The translations under genes were made by a program, and so were the position numbers. From contig NZ_JAALGE010000001.1 in the NCBI RefSeq assembly GCF_011057645.1, forward strand, positions 62,001 through 126,000: a stretch of DNA of 64,000 bases, read 5' to 3'. Positions 15,764-23,884 of the stretch are shown here, in pieces. The notes beneath the pieces are model-generated. The model saw only the letters and a program-made list of their open reading frames with translations. It did not search any database and was not told the origin of the DNA. The first letter of the stretch is position 1. Every line of letters begins with the position of its first letter. The stretch is from Marisediminicola senii. Lineage in GTDB: Bacteria > Actinomycetota > Actinomycetes > Actinomycetales > Microbacteriaceae.

Positions 15764-17188
15764 CTACTCGATTCGGCTCTGCACGGCCTTGACGGGGAGC
15801 ATGAGCAGCAGGCCCGCGAGCAGCACGATCGCGATGCCGACGATGCCGTAGCGGGTGTCGCCGGTGAGGGTCACGGCGAGCGTGAACAGTCCGGGAGCGA
15901 GGAAGCTGACCGCGCGGCCGGTCGTGGCATAGAGGCCGAAGATCTCGCCCTCGCGACCGGGAGGGGTGATGCGCGCGAGGAAGCTGCGACTCGACGACTG
16001 CACCGGCCCGACGAACAGGCACAGCGCGAGTCCGGCGATCCAGAATCCGGACTTCGCGTCGCCGATGAAGAGCACGGTGGTCGCCGCGACCACGAGGCCC
16101 GCGAGCGAGAACACGATGATCTTCTTCGCACCGATGCGGTCGTCGAGGTAGCCGCCGATGAACGTTCCGATGCCGGCGGAGATGTTCGCGGCGACCGCGA
16201 AATAGATGACCTCGGATGATGTGAAGCCAAAGACCTGCGCGGCGATGATGGCACCGAAGGTGAAGACCGCGGCGAGCCCGTCGCGGAAGATGGCGCTCGC
16301 GAGCAGGAACAACAGCACCTGCGGGCTCTTTCTGGCGAGCGTCGCGATGGTGCGGAACAGCGCGCGGTAGCTGCCGAGGATGCTCGGCTTCTCGCTGGCC
16401 CGCACGCGTGCGGGGATCTCTGGGACCCGCAACAGCACGGGAATCGCGAAGGCCGCGAACCACAGGGCCGAGACGACGACGGCGAAGCGGATGTCGAGGG
16501 CTCCGCCATCCGTTCCGAAAGGCACGTTCAGCAGCCCGTTGCCGGTGTCGCTGCCGAAGCTCTGGATGAACAGCACGAGCAGGATGATGAGCAGCACGAT
16601 GCCGCCGACGTATCCCATGCCCCAGCCGAACCCGGAGACCCGGCCGATGGTCGAGGGTGTCGACACCTGCACGAGCATGGCGTTGTAGTTGACGCCGGCG
16701 AACTCGAAGAAGATGTTGCCGACCGCGAGGAGGGCGGCGCCGAGGTAGATGTAGCCGGGAACCGGCTCGACGAAGAACATCGCGAGCATGGCCGCAACGA
16801 CCAGCCCGGTGTTGATGCCGAGCCAGAGCTTGCGTCGCCCGCTGCCGTCGGAGCGCTGCCCGAGGATCGGCGCGATGAGCGCGATGAGCACGCCGGCGAT
16901 GGTGAGGGCCCACGAGATGACGGTCGCGTTCTCGGCACGCGCGAGCGTGAGGGCGGCGTCGTTGTCGTTGCCTCCGGCGGCAGCGACGATCGCGGGATCG
17001 ACGAACAGGGTGCTGGCGAGGTAGGTGCTGAACACGAACGTGGTGACGACCGCGTTGAACGACGCCGACCCCCAGTCCCACAGCGCCCAGGCCCGAACCT
17101 GACTCTTCGGTACCGGCGTCTCGTCCTGCAGTGTGTTCGCGACCGTCGCCGCGTTGCCTGCCCCGTCGTCGGGAGTGGAGTCCGTCAT
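15764..17188 (-). CDS. UMF1/Atg22-type MFS transporter
   Basis: A 474-residue membrane protein with about twelve hydrophobic segments. The family signature near the N-terminus is RAWALWDWGSASFNAVV, and GQRSDGSGRRK is the loop 2-3 motif. Further hallmarks are FFEFAGVNYNAML and the late segment VQSSSRSFLARI. UMF1 proteins are bacterial relatives of the yeast vacuolar amino-acid effluxer Atg22, and their substrate in bacteria is not established. It lies 9 bp downstream of and on the same strand as the CDP-alcohol phosphotransferase/methyltransferase pair across a short gap, but not overlapping it. Confidence 0.87.
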   Translation of the reverse strand: MTDSTPDDGAGNAATVANTLQDETPVPKSQVRAWALWDWGSASFNAVVTTFVFSTYLASTLFVDPAIVAAAGGNDNDAALTLARAENATVISWALTIAGVLIALIAPILGQRSDGSGRRKLWLGINTGLVVAAMLAMFFVEPVPGYIYLGAALLAVGNIFFEFAGVNYNAMLVQVSTPSTIGRVSGFGWGMGYVGGIVLLIILLVLFIQSFGSDTGNGLLNVPFGTDGGALDIRFAVVVSALWFAAFAIPVLLRVPEIPARVRASEKPSILGSYRALFRTIATLARKSPQVLLFLLASAIFRDGLAAVFTFGAIIAAQVFGFTSSEVIYFAVAANISAGIGTFIGGYLDDRIGAKKIIVFSLAGLVVAATTVLFIGDAKSGFWIAGLALCLFVGPVQSSSRSFLARITPPGREGEIFGLYATTGRAVSFLAPGLFTLAVTLTGDTRYGIVGIAIVLLAGLLLMLPVKAVQSRIE

Positions 17189-17197
17189 GCTCAGAGG

Positions 17198-18007
17198 CTA
17201 GTGCCCCCAGGTGAACAACGAGGAACCGTCACGATGGCCGTAGGCGCGCCACACGGCGCGGACGCCGATGACGACCTCCATGGCGGCCGCCGGCCGGAAC
17301 CACGCGGATCGTGGCACGTCGAGCATGCGCCCCGCGGTGATGCTCGCGGTCGCGATCGCGATGACGGGCACGGTCCACGCCGCGAACGTCAGGCCGCGGA
17401 TGACCCGGCTCGGCTCGTGGCGCACGATGAACCACGTCCAGAATGCGGTGTCCGCGAGAAAGTCGGCCTGCGTCCCGAAGCTCGTGACGGTTCCGGTGGC
17501 CCTGGCGATCTTGCCGTCGGCGAAGTCCGTGAGCAGCGAGACCACCGGCACGGCGCGCCCGAGGCGATGTTCGATCGCCGGGAGGGTGGCCCGCACCAGC
17601 GTCAACGCGTTCGGCACACCGATCGAGCGATGCCCCTCCAGCATGCCGAGGTGGGTGACGGCCATGACCCAGCTGGTACCGATCCAGACCAGCCCGCGAC
17701 GGCCGGAGAGCACCGCCATCGCGGCGTGGATGAGGGTCGATTCGAGCAGTGGCCTGGGGTGTCGGCTGGCCTGGTGCACCGAGCGGATGGTGGCCAGTGC
17801 GATGAAGCGGCCCCAGGCGCGCGGGCGCCAGTGGCCGTCGTGCAGCACGGCGAGCAGGGCATTGCTCGAGTCGCGGCTCGGCAGCGGGTTGATCCGGTCG
17901 GCCTGCGCGGCCAGTGTCGGGCCGGGCGCTCCGGACAGGCCGGGCGGTCTGGACGAGCCGCCGGTACCTCGCGCGACCCGCCGTGGTCTCGCGCGCCTGC
18001 GCATCAT
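17198..18007 (-). CDS. CDP-alcohol phosphatidyltransferase family protein (first of two)
   Basis: A 269-residue membrane enzyme of the family that transfers phosphatidyl groups from CDP-diacylglycerol to an alcohol. The complete catalytic pattern D-x2-DG-x2-AR-x8-G-x3-D-x3-D is visible (TDFADGKIAR, then eight residues, then GTQADFLAD). Hydrophobic segments flank it, and the first 90 residues are basic and Pro-rich. ATG 18007 overlaps the methyltransferase stop (ATGA), so the two are coupled. The acceptor alcohol is unknown. E. coli YnjF, near the YnjBCD importer, is from the same family. Confidence 0.85.
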   Translation of the reverse strand: MMRRRARPRRVARGTGGSSRPPGLSGAPGPTLAAQADRINPLPSRDSSNALLAVLHDGHWRPRAWGRFIALATIRSVHQASRHPRPLLESTLIHAAMAVLSGRRGLVWIGTSWVMAVTHLGMLEGHRSIGVPNALTLVRATLPAIEHRLGRAVPVVSLLTDFADGKIARATGTVTSFGTQADFLADTAFWTWFIVRHEPSRVIRGLTFAAWTVPVIAIATASITAGRMLDVPRSAWFRPAAAMEVVIGVRAVWRAYGHRDGSSLFTWGH

Positions 18008-18645
18008 GCCAGCGTTCCGGTGACCGCGTGGATGTGGCCACCGCGGTGCACGGTGTGCGCAAGCTCCGTGCCGGTGCGCTCGAGTTCGCGCCACGGGGCG
18101 GCCGAGAGGTCGGCGCCGCCTGCCGCGCAGGCGAGCCTGGCGAGCGGAGCGAAGACGGCAGCGGCGCCGGTGGGCAGTGCCATGTCGACGATCCCGACGC
18201 GGCCGCCGGGGCGGAGGGACTGCCGGATGCGCAGCCAGACCGGCACCCGATCGTCGACGACGCTCAGGGAGTAACTGGCGAACGCGGCATCCACCATGGG
18301 TCGTCCCCGCTCGGCCGCCGCTATCGACGCAATGGAGGCGACGTCGACCGTCATCAGGTCGGCCTCGATGAACCGCACGTTGGCCCACCCGCGCCTGGCG
18401 ACGCGCGCGGCGGCGACGCGCAGCATCGACGGGCTCCGGTCGATGCCGATCACGAGTCCGGTGTGGCCCACCGCGTCGAGGAGCAGGGGGAAGTTGAGTC
18501 CGGTGCCGCAGCCGAGGTCGAGAACGATGTCGCCGCGACTGAGGCCAAGGGCGGCGATGCCGGCGATCCGACCCGAACGGTAGACGAAGAGCTCCCCCGA
18601 CAGCACGTCGTAGAACCGAGCCCCCGCGCTGTATCGCTCGACCAT
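18004..18645 (-). CDS. Class I SAM-dependent methyltransferase
   Basis: A 213-residue soluble methyltransferase of the UbiE-like group. Motif I is IVLDLGCGTGLNFPLL (about 41-56), and the acidic motif II is GIDRSPSML. RPGGRVGIVDM is the post-IV region. It opens with VERYSAGARFYDVLSGE, a form found in quinone and phospholipid N-methyltransferases. It is coupled to the downstream CDP-alcohol phosphatidyltransferase, which suggests a lipid head group as substrate (inference). ATG 18645 follows a GGGGG stretch. Confidence 0.85.
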   Translation of the reverse strand: MVERYSAGARFYDVLSGELFVYRSGRIAGIAALGLSRGDIVLDLGCGTGLNFPLLLDAVGHTGLVIGIDRSPSMLRVAAARVARRGWANVRFIEADLMTVDVASIASIAAAERGRPMVDAAFASYSLSVVDDRVPVWLRIRQSLRPGGRVGIVDMALPTGAAAVFAPLARLACAAGGADLSAAPWRELERTGTELAHTVHRGGHIHAVTGTLA

Positions 18646-18719
18646 GAGACCCCCTGCGCCCAGCCTACGGTGGCGCGCTGCGCGATGGGGGCACGCGCGC
18701 TGCGCGCATCCCCACCGCC

Positions 18720-18725
18720 TACGCT
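18720..18725 (+). promoter_or_regulatory. -10 box of the leaderless flavoprotein gene
   Basis: TACGCT is followed by seven bases and the ATG at 18733. No ribosome binding site is visible. Confidence 0.5.
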
Positions 18726-18732
18726 CGCTTTC

Positions 18733-20169
18733 ATGGCGGATAGCGGCAACTGGGATTTCGTGGTCATCGGCGGGGGATCGGCGGGGCTGGTGGCCAGCCG
18801 CACCGCGGCGAGCTTCGGCGCGAAGACCCTGCTGATCGAGGGTGCGCGGCTCGGTGGCGACTGCCTGTGGACGGGGTGCGTGCCGTCGAAGTCTCTGATC
18901 GCGTCGGCAGCCGCAGCGACGGCCGCGCGGGATTCTGCGCACCTCGGGGTGGCGTCGGCCGAGGCATCCATCGACTTCGCTGCCGTCATGCGACACGTTC
19001 GCGGCGCGATGCATGAGATCGCGCCCGTCGACTCGCCCGAGGCGCTCGCGAAGGACGGCGTCGAGGTGCTGCGGGGACACGCTCGCTTCACCGGGCCCCG
19101 CGCGCTCGACGTGGACGGGCGGCGGATCGGGTTCGTGCAGGCCATGATCGCGACCGGGGGCTCGCCTGCGGTACCCGGGATCGCGGGCGCCGACGACCTC
19201 GAGCTCCTGACGAGCGAGAGCATCTGGGAGCTCACCGAACTGCCACGTCGCCTCGTCGTGATCGGGGGTGGGGCGATCGGGTGCGAGATCGCGCAGGCGA
19301 TGGCCAGGCTCGGCTCCCAGGTCACGATCGTGCACCGCGGCCCGCGACTGCTGCCCAAGGAGGAGGAGCGGGCGAGCGCGATCGTCACCGCCGCCCTGCG
19401 ACGAGACGGCGTCACCGTGCTCACCTCGCGCGGCAGCACCGCGCTGGCCGGTGACGGCACGCGACTCGGCGGCACCGTCACGCTCGACGACGGACAGTCC
19501 GTGCCGTTCGACGCGATCCTCGCCGCGGTCGGTCGGCGCCCCAATACCGGGTCGCTCGACGCCGCCACGGGAGGGGTGCGACTCGACGGCTCTGGGCACG
19601 TCGAGGTCAACGCCCGGCTGCGCACCTCGAATCCCCGGGTATGGGCTGCCGGCGACGTGACGGCGCTTGCGCACTTCACGCACACCGCCGGCGTCAACGG
19701 CAGCATCGCGGCATCCAACGCCGTGCTCGGCCTCACGCGCTCCATCGACACGGTGGCCGTGCCGCGGGTCACCTTCACCCACCCGGAGGTCGCCACAGTC
19801 GGATTGCTCGCATCGGATGCGGCGGCGAAGGGACTCATCACCCGCTCCATCGACCACCACCACGTCGACCGGGCCGTCGCCGAAGGAGCCACGACCGGCT
19901 ACACGAGCCTGCTCGTCGACCGGCGAGGGAGGGTGCGCGGCGCGACGATCGTCGGTCCGCGGGCGGGGGAGAGCCTCGGCGAGGCGAGCCTGGCGGTGAA
20001 GAACGGCATGAGCACCAGCGACATCGCCGGAACCACCCACGCCTACCCGACCTTCAGCGACGCATTGTGGAATGCGGCCGTCGCCGACGTGCGCGCCCGG
20101 CTGGGGAGCGGACTCACCGCCAGGGCGACGAGGGTGCTGCGCGCGACACGGGCTCGACGGCTGCGATGA
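18733..20169 (+). CDS. Mercuric-reductase-like FAD/NAD(P) disulfide oxidoreductase
   Basis: A 478-residue class I pyridine nucleotide-disulfide oxidoreductase. FAD motif FVVIGGGSAGLVASRTAA is at the start. The redox pair is in GGDCLWTGCVPSK (about Cys44 and Cys49), NAD(P) binding is VVIGGGAIGCEIAQAMARLG, and WAAGDV is the second FAD site. The C-terminal THAYPTFSDAL holds the catalytic His region. The HMA domain and C-terminal vicinal cysteines of true MerA are absent, and no other mer gene is near, so mercury reduction is unlikely. It is flanked by genes often found with it: TVP38 and CDP-alcohol phosphatidyltransferases. Confidence 0.87.
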   Translation: MADSGNWDFVVIGGGSAGLVASRTAASFGAKTLLIEGARLGGDCLWTGCVPSKSLIASAAAATAARDSAHLGVASAEASIDFAAVMRHVRGAMHEIAPVDSPEALAKDGVEVLRGHARFTGPRALDVDGRRIGFVQAMIATGGSPAVPGIAGADDLELLTSESIWELTELPRRLVVIGGGAIGCEIAQAMARLGSQVTIVHRGPRLLPKEEERASAIVTAALRRDGVTVLTSRGSTALAGDGTRLGGTVTLDDGQSVPFDAILAAVGRRPNTGSLDAATGGVRLDGSGHVEVNARLRTSNPRVWAAGDVTALAHFTHTAGVNGSIAASNAVLGLTRSIDTVAVPRVTFTHPEVATVGLLASDAAAKGLITRSIDHHHVDRAVAEGATTGYTSLLVDRRGRVRGATIVGPRAGESLGEASLAVKNGMSTSDIAGTTHAYPTFSDALWNAAVADVRARLGSGLTARATRVLRATRARRLR

Positions 20170-20177
20170 CCGCGCCG

Positions 20178-20258
20178 GTCACTGTGCGCAGCGCGCGGTC
20201 GTCCGGCACCCAGCGCAGCGCGCGGCAGCCGGTCACTCAGCGCAGCGCGCGGTAGCCG
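20178..20258. repeat. 27-bp tandem repeat, three units
   Basis: The core GCGCAGCGCGCGG recurs at 20186, 20213 and 20240, an exact 27-bp spacing. The surrounding bases are partly conserved (GTCACT, CAGCCG/TAGCCG). The array lies between two convergent genes, and the last unit runs into the 3' end of the downstream reverse-strand gene. Confidence 0.75.
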
Positions 20259-20881
20259 ACCACGATGCGTTGTGCGGCGCTCGCCGCGACGAAGACCGCC
20301 CAGACCGCGGCGATATGCCACGCGATCATCGGCAGGATGAGCCACACGCTGTGCACGATGATCGTCTCTGTGCCCTCCGCCAGCTTGCCGAGGAACGACA
20401 GCGAGCGGCCGTCGTCGATGCGGCGCCCGGTGCGCTCGGCGATCGAGGAGAAGGCCAGGAACGCCGCCCCGTTCACGTAGTAGGCGACGAGCACGAGCGC
20501 GAACGGCCACCACGGCGACCCGAACTCCGTGCTCGCGCCCACCGCGACGCCGAAGACCGTGCAGCCGTAGACCACGAAGTCGCACACGATGTCGAGGAAC
20601 CCGCCCGCCTCGCTCGAGCCCCCGCTCGTGCGCCCGCCCGTGGACTCCCTGGCCCTGCGGCGCCGGGCGAGGGTGCCATCGAGACCGTCGAGGATGCGCG
20701 AGAGCAGCCACAGCACCAGCGCGAGCCACCACCACGCGCCCGCCGCGGCGAGCGCACTCGCCAGGCCGACCGCGAGGCCCGCGACGGTGAGTCGGTCAGG
20801 AGTGACCCACGGCCGGTCGATCGCCGCGGCGATGCGGCCGAGCGGGGCCGCGAGCAGGCGTCTGGCCCGCGAGTCAAGCAC
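20237..20881 (-). CDS. CDP-alcohol phosphatidyltransferase family protein (second of two)
   Basis: A 214-residue membrane enzyme. The catalytic signature is present but split by an extra Gly/Ser/Arg-rich insert of about ten residues: ILDGLDGTLARRRRAR, insert, then GGFLDIVCDF. Several hydrophobic segments follow. I chose GTG 20881 because it overlaps the 3' end of the TVP38 gene and starts a normal amphipathic N-terminus (LDSRARRLLAAPL). E. coli YnjF is the best functional parallel known to me by name. The acceptor alcohol is unknown, and it is not obviously a PgsA or PssA. Confidence 0.82.
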   Translation of the reverse strand: MLDSRARRLLAAPLGRIAAAIDRPWVTPDRLTVAGLAVGLASALAAAGAWWWLALVLWLLSRILDGLDGTLARRRRARESTGGRTSGGSSEAGGFLDIVCDFVVYGCTVFGVAVGASTEFGSPWWPFALVLVAYYVNGAAFLAFSSIAERTGRRIDDGRSLSFLGKLAEGTETIIVHSVWLILPMIAWHIAAVWAVFVAASAAQRIVVGYRALR

Positions 20882-21551
20882 CGTCGACCACCGCGCCGCG
20901 CCGACGCAGGCGCGCCCCGACGACCACGCCGCCGAGCGTGAGCACCCCGAGGGCGCCGAGCGCGATGTAGAGCGCCGGCCCCGGTTCGAAGCCGAACGCC
21001 CCGATCGCCACATATGCGAGGGTGCCGGGGATGATTCCCACGGCGGTACCGATCGCATAGTCGCGCACCCGCACCGCAGTCAGGCTCGCCGTGTAATTGA
21101 TGACCGTGAACGGCAGGAGGGGGATCAGTCGTACCCCGATCACGCTGGCCAGGCCGCGGCGACGCAGGACGGTATCGACCCTGTCGACCCGAGCGCCGGT
21201 GAATCGCTCGACGGCATCGCGTCCGAGGGCACGGCCGATCGCGAACGCGAGGGCCGCCCCGATGAGGGCACCGAGGTAGACCAGCAGGGAGCCGAGGGCG
21301 AACCCCCAGATGACGCCAGCCGCGACGCCGACGACGTTCTTCGGAACCGGGGTGAGGGTGACGAGCCCGTAGGCGATGACGAACGCGAACGCACCCGGCA
21401 AGCCGGCGGTTTCTGCCGCGGTCCGGATCTCGTCGAGGCTCGGCAGCGGAACGAGAATCCCCACCAGAACGGCGACGGCTACGAACACCACGAGAACGCC
21501 GAGCTTCACGAGAGCCCGGCGGCGCGAACGCACCTGAACACCGTCGCTCAC
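20874..21551 (-). CDS. TVP38/TMEM64-type (SNARE-associated/VTT domain) membrane protein
   Basis: A 225-residue membrane protein of the DedA-related VTT family. It has an N-terminal helix (about 14-33), the conserved LTPVPKNVVGVAAGVIWG (about 68-85), re-entrant segments, RLIPLLPFTVINYTASLT (about 140-157), and a C-terminal helix. VTT proteins are linked to lipid scrambling or carrier-lipid recycling in better-studied members. A basic tail ends the protein. It is the first gene of an operon with the second CDP-alcohol phosphatidyltransferase (8-bp overlap) and is divergent from the ABC importer. GTG start with AGGGGAGG upstream. Confidence 0.86.
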   Translation of the reverse strand: MSDGVQVRSRRRALVKLGVLVVFVAVAVLVGILVPLPSLDEIRTAAETAGLPGAFAFVIAYGLVTLTPVPKNVVGVAAGVIWGFALGSLLVYLGALIGAALAFAIGRALGRDAVERFTGARVDRVDTVLRRRGLASVIGVRLIPLLPFTVINYTASLTAVRVRDYAIGTAVGIIPGTLAYVAIGAFGFEPGPALYIALGALGVLTLGGVVVGARLRRRGAVVDGA

Positions 21552-21569
21552 GACGCACCTCCCCTGACA

Positions 21570-21585
21570 CGAGAGGTAGCTCTCG
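21570..21585. promoter_or_regulatory. Inverted repeat between the TVP38 and ABC importer genes
   Basis: CGAGAG-GTAG-CTCTCG is a perfect 6-bp dyad midway between two divergent starts and 6 bp upstream of the importer -10. It could be an operator; the binding protein is unknown. Confidence 0.35.
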
Positions 21586-21591
21586 GAGGCT

Positions 21592-21597
21592 TACCCT
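21592..21597 (+). promoter_or_regulatory. -10 box of the ABC importer operon
   Basis: TACCCT is followed by six bases and then GTG at 21604, which opens a nine-codon ORF, not the binding-protein gene itself. The context closely repeats the crtE promoter (TACCCT, six bases, GTG). Confidence 0.45.
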
Positions 21598-21603
21598 AGC
21601 CGA

Positions 21604-21633
21604 GTGATCCGTTTCGCCTCGCGCCACGAGTGA
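21604..21633 (+). CDS. Leaderless nine-residue upstream ORF (MIRFASRHE)
   Basis: GTG 21604 lies six bases after a TACCCT box and reads MIRFASRHE before TGA at 21631-21633. That stop overlaps the GTG start of the substrate-binding protein gene (GTGA). Ribosomes loading on the 5' end would thus terminate exactly on the next start, which would couple translation where no ribosome binding site is seen. The peptide itself has no known relative. A regulatory role is inferred. Confidence 0.4.
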   Translation: MIRFASRHE

Positions 21634-22937
21634 ACCGTTCGAACACCACCTTCACCGCCGAGGAGTACCCCGCATTGCGTTCAGATCACCCGTGTCCCCG
21701 TCGCCGGCCCGGCGTCGCCATCGCGGTCGCCGCGGCCACCGCCATGCTCGCCCTGGCCGGGTGTTCCGCGCCGTCACCGGAGGCGGCCACCAGCGGTTTC
21801 GACAGTTGGGACGACGTCGTCGACGAAGCCCAGGGCCAGACCGTGCAGCTGTGGATGTATGGGGGAGACGAGCAGGGCAACGCCTACGTCGACGACGTGC
21901 TGGCACCCGCCGTGGCCGAACAGGGCGTCACGCTCGAGCGCGTGCCCGTGAGCGACACCGCAGACGCGCTCAATCGGGTGCTCACCGAGCTACAGGCTGG
22001 CCGCACCGACGATGGCACCGTCGACCTGATCTGGGTCAACGGTGCGAACTTCTCCACCGGCAAGCAGGCGGGGGCCTGGCTGTGTGATTGGACCGGACTG
22101 CTGCCGAACATGGAGAAGACCGCGGCCGACGACCCGCTGCTCAGCGACGACTTCGGCACCCCCGTCGACGGGTGCGAGGTGCCGTGGCACAAGGCGCAGT
22201 TCACGCTCGCCTACAACGCAGACGTGGTGACCGACCCCCCGACCACGCTGCAGGGCGTGCTCGACTGGGCGAGGGCGAACCCGGGCCGCTTCACCTACCC
22301 CGCCCCGCCCGACTTCACCGGTTCGGTCTTCGTGCGCGAGGTGCTGTCGAGCGTCTCGGGTGGCTCGGATGCCGTGCCGCTCGCCTACGACGACGAGAGC
22401 TTCGACGAGCTCACCCCCGCCCTCTACGCCGAGCTGGCCGACCTCGCCCCGTCGCTGTGGCGTGAGGGCGACACCTATCCGGCGAGTGGCGACGAGCTGA
22501 ACCAGTTGTATGCCGACGGCCAGGTCGACATGACCATGACGTACGGGCCAGCCACCCTGACCGATCTCGTGGCCACCGGCGTATATCCGGCGGGCACCAG
22601 GATCCTGACCCTCGACGAGGGCACCGTCGGCAACGCGAGCTTTCTCGGGTTGCCATCCAACTCGGAGTCGGCCGCGGGAGCGATGGTCGTGGCGAACACC
22701 ACCCTCTCGGTGGAACAGCAGGTGGCCAAGGCCGACCCCGAGGCGTGGGGACAGTTCACGGTGCTCGACTACGACACGCTGACCGCAGACGAGCAGCGGC
22801 TCTTCGATGCGCTCCCCGAGTCTGCCGTCGTCCCCTCGTACGACGTTCTGTCGCGCAGCGCGAACCCTGAATTGTCGGCCGAGTGGGTGCCCCCACTCGA
22901 CGACGGGTGGCGCACCGACGTGCTCGGCGCCCAGTAG
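21630..22937 (+). CDS. ABC importer substrate-binding lipoprotein, YnjB type
   Basis: A 435-residue exported binding protein. The lipobox is LALAGC (Cys about residue 45), after a 30-residue N-region containing PCPRRRPG. The mature part starts SWDDVVDEAQGQTVQLWMYGGDE, then VDLIWVNGANF and YNADVV, the pattern of the YnjB group within the iron/thiamine/polyamine-like class of binding proteins. It heads the operon SBP-permease-permease-ATPase. The ligand is unknown; the E. coli relative is also uncharacterised. The GTG start overlaps the upstream mini-ORF. Confidence 0.85.
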   Translation: MNRSNTTFTAEEYPALRSDHPCPRRRPGVAIAVAAATAMLALAGCSAPSPEAATSGFDSWDDVVDEAQGQTVQLWMYGGDEQGNAYVDDVLAPAVAEQGVTLERVPVSDTADALNRVLTELQAGRTDDGTVDLIWVNGANFSTGKQAGAWLCDWTGLLPNMEKTAADDPLLSDDFGTPVDGCEVPWHKAQFTLAYNADVVTDPPTTLQGVLDWARANPGRFTYPAPPDFTGSVFVREVLSSVSGGSDAVPLAYDDESFDELTPALYAELADLAPSLWREGDTYPASGDELNQLYADGQVDMTMTYGPATLTDLVATGVYPAGTRILTLDEGTVGNASFLGLPSNSESAAGAMVVANTTLSVEQQVAKADPEAWGQFTVLDYDTLTADEQRLFDALPESAVVPSYDVLSRSANPELSAEWVPPLDDGWRTDVLGAQ

Positions 22938-22998
22938 GCCGGCGGCGAGCACCGAGCCATGAGCCCCGCGACATGAGCCCCCGTGTGATGAGCCCGGC

Positions 22999-23877
22999 GT
23001 GAGCCTCGCGCCGCTGCCCACCCGTGCGCCCGTATCCGGGCGTCGGGGGATTATCGGGGCCATGCTCGTACTGCCCGCGGTCTCGCTGGCGCTCGTCGTG
23101 CTGGTGGGGGGAATCGGCGCGGCCGTGCTGCAGAGCCTCGGGCTGATGCCGCTGGTCGGACCGGTTCGGCTGAGCTTCGACGCCTACTCGGCGCAGTCGT
23201 CGTCGCTGCCGGAATCCATCGCGGTGTCGCTCGGCATCGCCACCGCATCGACCGGGATCGCGGCGGTCGTGGGTCTCGCTGCCGCCCTCGTCATCGTCTC
23301 GGGGCGGTGGGGCGGGCGCATCGTCGCGGCGATCGGGGCCGCAACGGTGACGGTGCCGCACCTGGTCGGTGCCGCCGCGATCGGACTGCTGCTCGCCGAC
23401 TCCGGCCTCCTGCCCCGGCTGCTCGGCATCGAGCCCGGAGGCTGGCCGCGCCTGGTCGGCGGGCCGTGGTGGGTGGCCGTGATCGCCGAGTACTCGTGGA
23501 AGGAATCCGCGTTCGTGGCCCTGGTGGTCGCTGGCACGCTCGCCACCCGGGTGGCGCGCTACGACGAGACAGCCGCGCTGCTCGGCGCCGGGCGGCTGGG
23601 GCGCCTGCGGTTCGTCATGATCCCGCTCTGCCTTCCGGCGCTCGTCGTCTCGTCGACCATCGTCTTCGTCTACACGCTCGGTTCGTACGAGGTCGCCTGG
23701 CTGCTGGGCCGTACCTACCCGGAGCCGCTTCCCGTCATGGCCCTGCGCCTGTTCGACTCGATTACCCTCACCGCACGACCGGAGGCCGCGGCGGTCGCCG
23801 TGGTCACCACCGCGATCTCCCTGGCCGCGGTCGGCCTCGCCTTCCTCGCCCTTCGGAGAACGGCGATGTGGCGATGA
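22999..23877 (+). CDS. ABC importer permease 1
   Basis: A 292-residue inner-membrane permease with six or so hydrophobic segments. The EAA-type coupling loop is AALLGAGRLGRLRFVMIPL (about 192-210). It corresponds to the first half of the fused permease YnjC. The start is uncertain: three ATGAGCCC sequences (22959, 22973, 22988) and GTGAGCC (22999) follow one another in the 60 bp before the coding region, and only 22999 is in frame among them without a stop by my reading. A second permease follows 7 bp downstream. Confidence 0.85.
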   Translation: MSLAPLPTRAPVSGRRGIIGAMLVLPAVSLALVVLVGGIGAAVLQSLGLMPLVGPVRLSFDAYSAQSSSLPESIAVSLGIATASTGIAAVVGLAAALVIVSGRWGGRIVAAIGAATVTVPHLVGAAAIGLLLADSGLLPRLLGIEPGGWPRLVGGPWWVAVIAEYSWKESAFVALVVAGTLATRVARYDETAALLGAGRLGRLRFVMIPLCLPALVVSSTIVFVYTLGSYEVAWLLGRTYPEPLPVMALRLFDSITLTARPEAAAVAVVTTAISLAAVGLAFLALRRTAMWR

Positions 23878-23884
23878 GGCGACC

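Noticed and set aside
18733-20169. Mercury resistance (merA)
   Set aside because: No heavy-metal domain, no C-terminal vicinal cysteines and no mer regulator or transporter nearby.
21586-21603. DtxR/IdeR iron box before the ABC importer
   Set aside because: GGCTTACCCTAGCC shows only a loose partial match to the palindromic consensus; the sequence is better explained as a -10 box.
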